Origin: Desulfarculus sp.
GTDB lineage: Bacteria; Desulfobacterota; Desulfarculia; Desulfarculales; Desulfarculaceae
Length of the DNA: 33,552 nt
Assembly (NCBI GenBank): GCA_016208115.1
Contig: JACQYR010000007.1
Coordinates: forward strand, 1-33,552
Reading direction: 5' to 3'
The translations under genes and the position numbers were made by a program. This document shows, piece after piece, positions 1-6,663 of this stretch (positions are counted from its first letter, which is position 1; every line of letters starts with the position of its first letter). The notes beneath the pieces are model-generated. The model was not told the DNA's origin, searched no databases, and was given only the letters and a program-made list of their open reading frames with translations.

Positions 1-2
1 AG

Positions 3-1379
3 TCCAATCTGCGCGGCAGGGGCGGCGGCGGTTTCCCCGCCGACCGGAAGTGGGAAGGCTCGCGCAACGCTCCCGAGCCCATTAAGTACGTGATTGTCAA
101 CGCCGATGAAGGCGACCCCGGCGCCTACATGGACCGCAGCCTGCTGGAGGGCAACCCGCACTCCATACTCGAGGGCCTGACCCTGGGCGCCTTTGCCATA
201 GGTTCCCACGAAGGCTACATCTACGTGCGTCAAGAATATCCCCTGGCCGTGGAGAACGTGAACATAGCCATCAAGAAGGCCGAGGAGTACGGCTTCCTGG
301 GCAAAAACATCCTCGGTTCGGGGTTTGACTTCACGGTCAAGGTGCACCAGGGCGCCGGAGCCTTTGTCTGCGGCGAGTCCACCGCCCTGATGACCTCCCT
401 CGAGGGCCGCGTGGGCGAGCCCAGACCCAAGTACGTGCGCTCCAACATCAAGGGCCTCTGGGAAAAGCCCAGCGTTTTGAACAACGTCGAGACCTGGGCC
501 AACGTGCCGCTCATCATAAACAAGGGCGCGGATTGGTTTACGCAATTCGGCACCGAAAAAAGCAAGGGCACCAAAATATTCTCGGTGGTGGGCAAGATCA
601 CCAACACCGGCCTTGTCGAGGTGCCCATGGGCATGAGCCTGCGCGACATCATCTACAAGATCGGCGGCGGCATCCCCGGCGGCAAGAAGTTCAAGGCCGT
701 GCAGACGGGCGGGCCTTCCGGCGGCTGCATACCCGAGGACCTGCTGGACTTGCCGGTGGGTTTCGACGAGCTGACCAAGGCCGGCTCCATGATGGGCTCC
801 GGCGGCATGATCGTATTGGATGAAAGTACCTGCATGGTGGATGTGGCCAGGTACTTCATCCAGTTCCTCACCGACGAGTCCTGCGGCAAGTGCGTGCCCT
901 GCCGCGAGGGCCTGCGCCAGATGCTCAAGCTCCTCACCAACATCACGCAGGGCAAGGGCAAGGAAGGCGATATCGAACTGCTGGAAGACCTGTCCGAGGT
1001 GGCCAAGGAGGCGGCGCTGTGCGCCCTGGGCAAGAGCGCGCCCAACCCCTTCCTCAGCACCCTGCGCTACTTCCGCGATGAGTACGAGGCCCACATCAAG
1101 CACAAGAGATGCCCCGCCCTGTCCTGCAAGGAGCTGGTGTCGTTCTATATAGACCCCGCCAAGTGCCAGGCCTGCATGATATGCGGACGAAAGTGCCCTG
1201 CGGGGGCCATCGAGGGGGGCAAGAACAAGATTCACGTCGTGGACCAGGAAAAGTGCACCAAGTGCGGCACCTGCTTCGAGGTCTGCCCGCAGAAGTTCTC
1301 GGCGGTCTCCAAGTTGTCCGGCGAACCGGTGCCGGCCCCCATCCCCGAGGACAAACGAGTCATTTCTAGAAAGAGCTAG
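3..1379 (+). CDS. NuoF/HndC-type NAD(H)-binding flavoprotein subunit with C-terminal 2x[4Fe-4S], 5'-partial
   Basis: The reading frame is open from the first bases of the window, so the true start lies upstream. The first visible residues carry the glycine-rich [15 protein letters not shown] loop of the 51-kDa (NuoF) family, followed by [13 protein letters not shown]. The body has the [15 protein letters not shown] segment, then [12 protein letters not shown], which ligates the N3-type [4Fe-4S] cluster together with a later cysteine near [10 protein letters not shown]. The C-terminus adds a bacterial ferredoxin domain ([12 protein letters not shown] and [12 protein letters not shown]). This tail is absent from complex I NuoF but usual in HndC/HydB, BamH-like and NAD-linked formate dehydrogenase subunits. 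The protein therefore probably passes electrons between NAD(H) and ferredoxin-type clusters in a soluble complex. A stop and a 5-bp gap lead to the NuoG-like partner. The missing N-terminus could hold a thioredoxin-like [2Fe-2S] domain. The family is certain; the particular complex is not. Confidence 0.93.
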   Translation, partial: SNLRGRGGGGFPADRKWEGSRNAPEPIKYVIVNADEGDPGAYMDRSLLEGNPHSILEGLTLGAFAIGSHEGYIYVRQEYPLAVENVNIAIKKAEEYGFLGKNILGSGFDFTVKVHQGAGAFVCGESTALMTSLEGRVGEPRPKYVRSNIKGLWEKPSVLNNVETWANVPLIINKGADWFTQFGTEKSKGTKIFSVVGKITNTGLVEVPMGMSLRDIIYKIGGGIPGGKKFKAVQTGGPSGGCIPEDLLDLPVGFDELTKAGSMMGSGGMIVLDESTCMVDVARYFIQFLTDESCGKCVPCREGLRQMLKLLTNITQGKGKEGDIELLEDLSEVAKEAALCALGKSAPNPFLSTLRYFRDEYEAHIKHKRCPALSCKELVSFYIDPAKCQACMICGRKCPAGAIEGGKNKIHVVDQEKCTKCGTCFEVCPQKFSAVSKLSGEPVPAPIPEDKRVISRKS

Positions 1380-1384
1380 CAGCC

Positions 1385-2002
1385 ATGAGCGAAATCCGCC
1401 TGACCATAGATGGCAGGGAGGTCAAGGCCAGCCAGGGCCAGACCGTCCTGGAAGCCGCCCAGGCAGCGGGCATATTCATCCCCACCATCTGCCATCACGA
1501 AAAGCTGGAGCCCTTCGGCGGCTGCCGGCTGTGCATGGTGGAGCTGGAGGAAAAGGGCTGGACCAGGCTGGTGGTTTCCTGCGTCTATCCCGCCGAGAAC
1601 AACCTGGTGGTCCACACCAGGTCAGCCAAGGTGGACAGGATCCGCAAGATCATCCTGGAGCTGCTCTTGGCCCACGCCCCCGACGCCTTTGATTTGCAGG
1701 CCTTGGCCAAGGAATACGGCGCCGACAAGAACCGCTTCGAAAAAGAGGCCTCTTTCTGCATCCACTGCGGGCTGTGCGTGCGCTACTGCGCCGAGGTGAA
1801 GAAGAAGAACGCCGTGGGCTTCATTGACCGGGGCATAAGAAAAGAAATCAGCTTCGTGCCCGATATCGCCATGAAGGAGTGTTGGGACTGCAAGGAGTGC
1901 TTCCCCCTCTGCCCCACGGAGGCGCTCCAGGCGGCCTATGTGCTGACCAGGGCCTTGGCCGGTCATCTCCTGGAGAAGGAGCCCGCCAAGCCCCAGGCCT
2001 AG
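1385..2002 (+). CDS. Short NuoG-like [2Fe-2S]/2x[4Fe-4S] electron-transfer subunit
   Basis: This 205-residue protein looks like the N-terminal third of NuoG, HydA or a formate dehydrogenase alpha subunit without the catalytic part. Residues 1-80 form a plant-type [2Fe-2S] domain with C36, C47, C50 and C66 (ICHHEKLEPFGGCRLC, then VSC). Residues 125-135 (CIHCGLCVRYC) and 166-176 (CWDCKECFPLC) supply two [4Fe-4S] sites. The His/Cys-ligated cluster of complex I NuoG is not evident. Short NuoG-like subunits of this kind accompany HndC/BamH-type flavoproteins and route electrons to a separate catalytic subunit. It follows the flavoprotein gene by 5 bp and is surely co-transcribed with it. The partner enzyme is outside the window. 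A convergent fdhD makes formate dehydrogenase a reasonable guess, but benzoyl-CoA reductase, Hdr or hydrogenase partners are possible. Confidence 0.88.
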   Translation: MSEIRLTIDGREVKASQGQTVLEAAQAAGIFIPTICHHEKLEPFGGCRLCMVELEEKGWTRLVVSCVYPAENNLVVHTRSAKVDRIRKIILELLLAHAPDAFDLQALAKEYGADKNRFEKEASFCIHCGLCVRYCAEVKKKNAVGFIDRGIRKEISFVPDIAMKECWDCKECFPLCPTEALQAAYVLTRALAGHLLEKEPAKPQA

Positions 2003-2043
2003 GCCCCGGCCAGCCGTCCGCCTCGCGGCCAATGAATTGCGTC

Positions 2044-2083
2044 CCGGCCAGGGGGGTCACCCCTTGGCCGGATTTGCTTTGTT
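2044..2083 (+). terminator. Likely terminator of the flavoprotein pair, overlapping the fdhD stop
   Basis: An inverted repeat (arms CCGGCCA..GGGG and CCCC..TGGCCGG, 2044-2071) is followed on the + strand by the T-rich run ATTTGCTTTGTTT. It sits 40 bp past the stop of the NuoG-like gene and overlaps the end of convergent fdhD, so it may stop transcription mainly in the + direction. The - direction has no T tract. Confidence 0.5.
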
Positions 2084-2917
2084 TACGGCGTCGAAGACGA
2101 CCCGGTCCCAGCCGTTGAAAACCAGGAAGCTGGCGGCGCGGGCCCGGACGATGACCAGCATGCCCATGTCTCGGGCCAGTTCCAGGCTCATGTGGGTCAC
2201 GCCGGACTTGGAGATCAGCACCGGTATGCCCATGAAGGCCGCCTTCATCATGATCTCCGAGGTCAGGCGGCCGGTGGTGAAGAGTATCTTGTCCTCGCCG
2301 GGTAGACCGTCCAGCCACATGCGCCCGGCGATGGTGTCGGCGGCGTTGTGGCGCCCCACGTCCTCCACCGACATGATTACCCGCTCCCCTTGGCACAGAC
2401 AGCAGACATGCACCGAGCCGGCCAGGCGGTAGATGGGGTTGAGGTGGGCCACGGCCTTGAGCAACCCTTGGATGATGGACTGGCGTACCGTCACCCGGGG
2501 CAGCTTGCGCTCGTAGAGCTTGTCCACGGTGCAACTGAACAGGGTCCCCTGGCCGCAGCCGCTGGTCACGATGACCCGCGAGAGCTTTTCCTCCAGGTTG
2601 GCGATGCCTTGTCCATGGCGGGTGGCCACGTTGACCGTCTCGCGGGGCCAGTCCACGGCCACGGACTCCACATCCTCGATGCGCTCTAGCAGGCGCTGGT
2701 TGTGCAGGTAGCCCAGGGCCAGCTCCTCGGGGTTGGTGCCCAGGGTCATCAGGGTGACGATCTCGCGTCCGTCCACCTTGATGGTCAGGGGCGATTCCCC
2801 GGGGATGGCCACCTGCCGGGGCTGGCCCAGATGGTCGAGCACCTCCACCTGGTGCACCGGCGATAGGCCGGCCCGGCTCATGCGGGGCCGTGGGGTGGGC
2901 TGGTTCGGGTGGGTCAT
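2057..2917 (-). CDS. fdhD: FdhD, formate dehydrogenase accessory sulfurtransferase
   Basis: FdhD carries sulfur from a cysteine desulfurase to the molybdenum (or tungsten) bis-MGD cofactor of formate dehydrogenases, without which the enzyme is inactive. The 286 residues match the usual length. Family signatures are NPEELALGYL near residue 62, EDVGRHNAADT at 185-195 and ISKSGVTHMSLELARDMGM towards the end. The catalytic loop reads SGCGQGT: C121 is present but the second cysteine of the Escherichia coli CxxC pair is glycine here. The start at 2917 has a GAGGA about 12 bp upstream; M13 is an alternative. It converges on the NuoF/NuoG-like pair, which suggests those genes serve a molybdenum or tungsten formate dehydrogenase, though no catalytic subunit is visible in the window. 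Confidence 0.95.
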   Translation of the reverse strand: MTHPNQPTPRPRMSRAGLSPVHQVEVLDHLGQPRQVAIPGESPLTIKVDGREIVTLMTLGTNPEELALGYLHNQRLLERIEDVESVAVDWPRETVNVATRHGQGIANLEEKLSRVIVTSGCGQGTLFSCTVDKLYERKLPRVTVRQSIIQGLLKAVAHLNPIYRLAGSVHVCCLCQGERVIMSVEDVGRHNAADTIAGRMWLDGLPGEDKILFTTGRLTSEIMMKAAFMGIPVLISKSGVTHMSLELARDMGMLVIVRARAASFLVFNGWDRVVFDAVNKANPAKG

Positions 2918-2971
2918 GGCGCTCGATTTCCTCTGTAAATGACTTCTGCCGGGCGTTAGGTAAAATAGGCC

Positions 2972-3009
2972 CAGGCCGCCGTCTGCCCCACACAGGAGCG
3001 GGCGGCCTG
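2972..3009. repeat. Inverted repeat in the fdhD / CoA-transferase intergenic region
   Basis: Nine-base perfect arms CAGGCCGCC (2972-2980) and GGCGGCCTG (3001-3009) flank a 20-base centre in the 189-bp region between divergent fdhD and the CoA-transferase gene. It would form a hairpin in the fdhD leader RNA or act as an operator. Nothing else distinctive is seen in this gap apart from the GAGGAAAG ribosome site of the CoA-transferase gene. Confidence 0.4.
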
Positions 3010-3106
3010 CTTACCATGAATAGCACAGGGGTGCCCCGGGGCCGCCAAGGTCCGGGGGCGGGCCCACAACCAAGGGGCCAGGCGCCCCGAGGCGAGGAAA
3101 GGGAAA

Positions 3107-4315
3107 ATGCCAGGACCATTGGACGGCGTGAGGGTGGTGGAGATTACCCTGTTCCAGCAGGGGCCGGTGGCGGGCATGCGCCTGGGCGACCTGGGGGCCG
3201 AGGTCATCAAGGTGGAGGCCCCGGGTGGCGACCCGGGCCGGGGCTTCATGCGCATCATCGGGGCCATGGTGGGGCTCAAGGGGCGCAACTATTACTGTGA
3301 GCACTGCAACCGCAACAAGCGCGGCGTGGTGCTGGACCTCAAGCAGCCGGCGGGCCTGGAGGCTTTTCTACGGCTCATTGACAGCGCCGACGTGTTCCTC
3401 AACAACCTTAGCATCGGCGCGCCAGCGCGCATGGGCATCGGCCCCGAGACGCTCCTGGCCCGCAACCCCCGCCTGATCTACGCCCAGGCCTCGGGCTGGG
3501 GCCGCAAGGGGCCGGACGCCGAGGCCTTCTCCTTCGACTACACGGGCATCGCCCGCAGCGGCCTGATGCTCTCCGGCGGGGAGGCCGGCTCGCCGCCCAC
3601 CCAGATGCTGCCCGGCATCGGCGACGAGATGGGGGGCCTGGTCTGCGCCTGGGCGGTCTGCGCGGCCCTGTTCGCCCGCGAGAAGACCGGCCAGGGCCAG
3701 GTGGTGGATACCTCGCTGATGGGCAGCGTCATCGCCAGCCTGGGGCTCATCATGTCGGCGCCGGCCATCCTGGGCCAGGAGTTCCCCCGCGAAAGCCGCG
3801 CCCAGGCCGGCAACCCCATCTATAACCACTACCGCTGCGCCGACGACAGGTGGCTGGCCCTGGCCCACTTGCAGCCCGAACGCTATTGGCCCAAGGTGCT
3901 TAAGGCCCTGGGCCTGGCCGAGCTGGAGCAAGACCCGCGCTTCGCCACGGTGGAGACCCGCAGCGCCCACGCCGCCGCCCTGGTGGAGATATTTGACCGC
4001 CGTTTCGCGGAAATGACCCGCGCCCAGTGGCTGGAGATCATGGAAGGGGCGGGCTGCATCGCCGCGCCCATCCAGTCCCCCGCCGAGGTGGCCGCCGACC
4101 CCCAGGCCCTGGCCAACGACTACTTCCTGCGCCTGGAGGGGCCTGGCCAGGAGCCGGGCAAGACCACCGGCTTCCCCTGGGACTTCAGCGCCACGCCGGC
4201 CCAGTACCGGCGTCCGGCCCCTGGCTATGGCCAGCACACCGATGAGGTGCTGGCCGAGCTGGGCTACACCCCGGAGCAGATCGCGGAATTACGGCGGCAG
4301 GGCGTGCTAGGCTAG
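3107..4315 (+). CDS. Type III (CaiB/BaiF family) acyl-CoA transferase
   Basis: Family III CoA-transferases move CoA between a donor thioester and a carboxylic acid through an aspartyl-CoA anhydride. The 402 residues are the normal length. Visible signatures are the N-terminal block LDGVRVVEITLFQQGPVAGM, GDLGAEVIKVEAPGGDPGR, the RNKRGVVLDLK segment around 69-79 and the catalytic region GIGDEMGG with D173 as the expected nucleophile. TGQGQVVDTSLMGS follows. The ATG at 3107 has GAGGAAAGG just upstream. The substrate cannot be read from sequence: formyl/oxalyl, carnitine, benzylsuccinate, bile-acid and other acyl specificities all occur in this fold. It stands alone, divergent from fdhD and followed by its own terminator. 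Family sure, substrate unknown. Confidence 0.93.
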   Translation: MPGPLDGVRVVEITLFQQGPVAGMRLGDLGAEVIKVEAPGGDPGRGFMRIIGAMVGLKGRNYYCEHCNRNKRGVVLDLKQPAGLEAFLRLIDSADVFLNNLSIGAPARMGIGPETLLARNPRLIYAQASGWGRKGPDAEAFSFDYTGIARSGLMLSGGEAGSPPTQMLPGIGDEMGGLVCAWAVCAALFAREKTGQGQVVDTSLMGSVIASLGLIMSAPAILGQEFPRESRAQAGNPIYNHYRCADDRWLALAHLQPERYWPKVLKALGLAELEQDPRFATVETRSAHAAALVEIFDRRFAEMTRAQWLEIMEGAGCIAAPIQSPAEVAADPQALANDYFLRLEGPGQEPGKTTGFPWDFSATPAQYRRPAPGYGQHTDEVLAELGYTPEQIAELRRQGVLG

Positions 4316-4335
4316 CTAGGCCGGCGCCAGCGCTA

Positions 4336-4384
4336 GCCCGGACAACGACCTCACCCGACCCGTAATGCCCGCCGCGGCTCGCGG
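4336..4384. repeat. 49-bp direct repeat, copy 1
   Basis: It begins GCCCGGACAACG and ends CCGCGGCTCGCGG, and matches copy 2 at 4431-4479 at 45 of 49 positions (differences at repeat positions 13, 28, 29 and 35). Its 3' half forms the stem of the terminator of the CoA-transferase gene. Confidence 0.85.
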
Positions 4385-4391
4385 GCCTTTT
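4367..4391 (+). terminator. Rho-independent terminator of the CoA-transferase gene
   Basis: The stem GCCCGC (4367-4372) pairs with GCGGGC (4381-4386) around an 8-base loop and is followed directly by CTTTTG. It lies about 50 bp beyond the CoA-transferase stop. Only this copy of the 49-bp repeat is followed by a T run. Confidence 0.7.
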
Positions 4392-4430
4392 GCGTTGTTC
4401 GGCTAGCCCCAACGGGAGCCGCCGGGGCTG

Positions 4431-4479
4431 GCCCGGACAACGGCCTCACCCGACCCGCCATGCCAGCCGCGGCTCGCGG
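4431..4479. repeat. 49-bp direct repeat, copy 2
   Basis: This second copy starts 95 bp after copy 1 and ends one base before the stop codon of the GAF gene on the - strand. It keeps the stem AGCCGC / GCGGCT but lacks the T run. In the - direction it would be the first thing transcribed after the GAF gene, so it may form a 3' hairpin of the nuo operon transcript. Confidence 0.85.
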
Positions 4480-4480
4480 C

Positions 4481-5506
4481 TCAATCGGCCCGCTCCATGA
4501 GCATATCCTTGTACCAATCGTGCCGGTCCTTGAGGGCGATCAGGTAGCGGCTCTTCTCGATGGCCAGGCCGGCGTGGCGGGCCAGGGACTCCATCCACAT
4601 CAGGTCGTCCTGGTCGGGGGTGAAGACCGCCGAGAAGTACAGCCTGAGCACCCCGGCCATGGCCCCGCCAGCCCGCACCGGCAGGCCGATGATGGACTTG
4701 ATGTTTTCGGCGGCGGCCTCCTCCTTGTACTGCACGCGCTCGTCCTTGCCCACGTCGGAGATTATCACCGGCCGTCCGGTGGCCGTCTCGCCCAGGCTCA
4801 GGCCCACCGCGATGGGACCCTTGTCCAGGTAGCGCTGGCTCAGGCCGTGGCTGATGACGCTCTGCATGGTGTTGGTGGACTGGTCTATCACCAACAGGGC
4901 GCAGCCGCGGGCCAGGCTGTATTGGGCCGCCGTCTTGACCAGAGCCTGCAGGGTCGCCTTGAGGGATTCCTGGGAGGGGGGCTGGTGTATCTCCATGAGG
5001 GCGGCGTTGAGGGCCGCGAAGTACAGGGCCTTCTTGAGGGCCAGGCCGCCCTGCTGGGCCAGGCCCTTGACCAGCTCCAGTTCGTCGGACGAGGGGTCGT
5101 GGGGCTCGGCGTAGTACAGGCGCAGGGCGCCCCGTAGTATGGGGCCGGCGCTCAAGGGCACGCCCACGATGCCCTTGACGCCCTCGCGGATGGCGGCCTC
5201 GCGGTACTGCACGCTGGGGTCCTGGGCCACGTCCTTTATGACCACCGGGATCTGCTTGAGGGCCTCGCCCAGGCTGGCCTGGGCGCTCAAAGCGCCCTTG
5301 TTGCGGTAGGCTTCACTCAGCCCGAAGGTGGCCAGGCCCTCCAGGGTGTTCTCGCCGGCGTTGAAGAGCAGCATGGCCGCCCCCCGGGCGCCGAAGAGCA
5401 GGGCGGCGTTGCGTACCACCGCCTCCTTGGTGGCCGACGGATTGAGGGAGCCGTTGATCTCGCCCAGGGCATACAGGAAGCGCCGAAAGAAATCGGAGTC
5501 GCACAT
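4481..5506 (-). CDS. Tandem GAF-domain protein at the end of the nuo operon
   Basis: The 341-residue protein has two GAF domains, about 20-165 and 190-325. They are recent-looking duplicates: SLGEALKQIPVVIKDVAQD / VQYREAA / GVPL / LRLYY in the first align with SLGETATGRPVIISDVGKD / VQYKEEA / GLPV / LRLYF in the second. There is no kinase, cyclase, HTH or receiver domain and no membrane segment, so it is a soluble sensor or scaffold without visible output. GAF folds bind cyclic nucleotides, haem, tetrapyrroles, metabolites or Fe-S clusters; no CxxC or CH haem motif is clear. The ATG at 5506 has a strong AAGGAGGT site. It lies 33 bp after the small TM gene and seems to be the last gene of the nuo transcription unit, so a link to respiration or redox control is possible but inferred. 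Confidence 0.88.
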   Translation of the reverse strand: MCDSDFFRRFLYALGEINGSLNPSATKEAVVRNAALLFGARGAAMLLFNAGENTLEGLATFGLSEAYRNKGALSAQASLGEALKQIPVVIKDVAQDPSVQYREAAIREGVKGIVGVPLSAGPILRGALRLYYAEPHDPSSDELELVKGLAQQGGLALKKALYFAALNAALMEIHQPPSQESLKATLQALVKTAAQYSLARGCALLVIDQSTNTMQSVISHGLSQRYLDKGPIAVGLSLGETATGRPVIISDVGKDERVQYKEEAAAENIKSIIGLPVRAGGAMAGVLRLYFSAVFTPDQDDLMWMESLARHAGLAIEKSRYLIALKDRHDWYKDMLMERAD

Positions 5507-5539
5507 CGGGAACCTACCTCCTTGTGATGATGCCGTGGT

Positions 5540-5698
5540 TCAAGGTCTGAGCCAGCCGGCCAGCAGCCAAACCAGGGCCACCTCCAGGGTCCAGAGCAGG
5601 AAGTTGCCCACCTGGGCCAGCCAGGATTTCTCGCCGGGCTCGAAGATGAGATTGGCCTGTTTGAGCCTTTCCTGGGCCCACTCGCCACCTTCGCTCAT
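5540..5698 (-). CDS. Small single-TM protein (52 aa) inside the nuo operon
   Basis: The protein starts MSEGGEWAQERLKQAN and ends in a hydrophobic stretch of about 20 residues (VGNFLLWTLEVALVWLLAGW) just before the stop. It is therefore a soluble amphipathic N-terminus with a C-terminal membrane anchor. The ATG lies one base after the stop of the NuoG-like fragment, and AAGGAGG is placed ideally before it (inside the end of the previous gene). That tight coupling and clean Shine-Dalgarno are the main reasons to believe it. I recognise no family. It could anchor the peripheral NuoG/GltD module or the downstream GAF protein to the membrane. Function unknown. Confidence 0.7.
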   Translation of the reverse strand: MSEGGEWAQERLKQANLIFEPGEKSWLAQVGNFLLWTLEVALVWLLAGWLRP

Positions 5699-5699
5699 G

Positions 5700-6614
5700 T
5701 CACGCCTCCTTCTCCAAGGCCTTGATCGCTTCCTCCAGCTCGACCCGGGCCTGCCGGGGCTGGCTGGGCTGACCCTGCCCGCCGAGGCCTTGCAGCAGCG
5801 CGGCCAGCACCGTGAGCTCGGGGCGCATCCCCGGAGGGGGCTGAACCGCCACGGCCAGGGCGCGCCGCCGTCCGGCGGCGTCCAGCAGGGTGCCGGCCTT
5901 TTCCATATCCAACAGCCGGGGCAGGGTCACGCCGGCCAGGCGGCACAGGGCATCGTCCTGGCTGGTCATAAGGGCCAGGAACTCCACCCCGGCGGCGGCC
6001 TCCAGCAGGCCCGGGGCCAGGGTCTCGCCGGGGGGCAAGGCACCGCCAAGGATGAAGAGCCCCTTGATCCGCCCCGCCTGGGCGGCGGCCAGAATATCGT
6101 TGGCCCCCAGGCCTGGGTCCCGGGGCAGGGGGGCGCCCCAGGCCCGCTCCAGGGCCGCCCAGCCGGAGGAAGACAGGGGCTGGCCGCCGGGCAGGCAGGC
6201 CGGGCCAAAGCCGGCGGCCCGCGCGGCCGGGCCGGCGGCCAGGGCCGGCACCACCCCCAGGCGGTCGTTTGTCTGGCCGGCCAGGGCGGCCTCCAGGCGC
6301 CGCCAGGCAGCCAGCGTCTCCGGCCCCAGGCAGGTCTCGCCCACCAGCACCAGCCTTGATCTGGCGGTGGCCCAGGGGCCGGCGGCGGGGCTGGCCTGGC
6401 CACGGCCCTGGGCCAGAGCGGCCAGCATCTCCAAGGCCGGGGCTGGCGCCAAGTCCAGGCGCGGGTCGGCCTGGCCGGCCAATCCGTCGTCAGCCGGGGC
6501 GGCCAGGAGCACTTGCCCGCCCTTGGCCCGCAGGCGGTGCAGGGCCGGCCCCAGCAGGCGGTAGGCCCGGCCCAGGCCAGCGCCCACCAGGGCCACCAGG
6601 TCAAAGCCCTCCAT
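5700..6614 (-). CDS. NuoG C-terminal fragment (molybdopterin-type fold)
   Basis: The fragment of 304 residues begins at an ATG at 6614, but the frame is open further upstream, to about 6670. It resembles the C-terminal half of NuoG: LVALVGAGLGRAYRLLGPAL near the start is the family's cluster-distal Rossmann segment. GLGANDILAAAQAGRIKGLFILG is followed by the DDALCRLAGVTLPRLLDMEKAGTLLDAAGRR region, which equals the usual TAxLADVVLP/EKxGTxxNxEGR motif. No catalytic cysteine, selenocysteine or full Mo-cofactor site is seen, as expected for NuoG rather than formate dehydrogenase. The stop is followed after one base by the small TM gene. It is probably the remainder of the broken NuoG/GltD gene, not an independent protein. 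Confidence 0.7.
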   Translation of the reverse strand: MEGFDLVALVGAGLGRAYRLLGPALHRLRAKGGQVLLAAPADDGLAGQADPRLDLAPAPALEMLAALAQGRGQASPAAGPWATARSRLVLVGETCLGPETLAAWRRLEAALAGQTNDRLGVVPALAAGPAARAAGFGPACLPGGQPLSSSGWAALERAWGAPLPRDPGLGANDILAAAQAGRIKGLFILGGALPPGETLAPGLLEAAAGVEFLALMTSQDDALCRLAGVTLPRLLDMEKAGTLLDAAGRRRALAVAVQPPPGMRPELTVLAALLQGLGGQGQPSQPRQARVELEEAIKALEKEA

Positions 6615-6663
6615 CTCCTCGTAGGCCGGCGGGTCCGGCAGGCCCGGCAGGCCGGCGGGTTGT

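Noticed and set aside
2918-3106. Molybdenum-cofactor riboswitch upstream of fdhD
   Set aside because: Only a simple 9-bp inverted repeat is visible. I cannot match the conserved core of the Moco RNA, so I do not claim one.
1848-3119. A long - strand frame covering fdhD
   Set aside because: The fdhD frame has all family motifs and a normal length; this overlapping frame is proline/arginine-rich nonsense.
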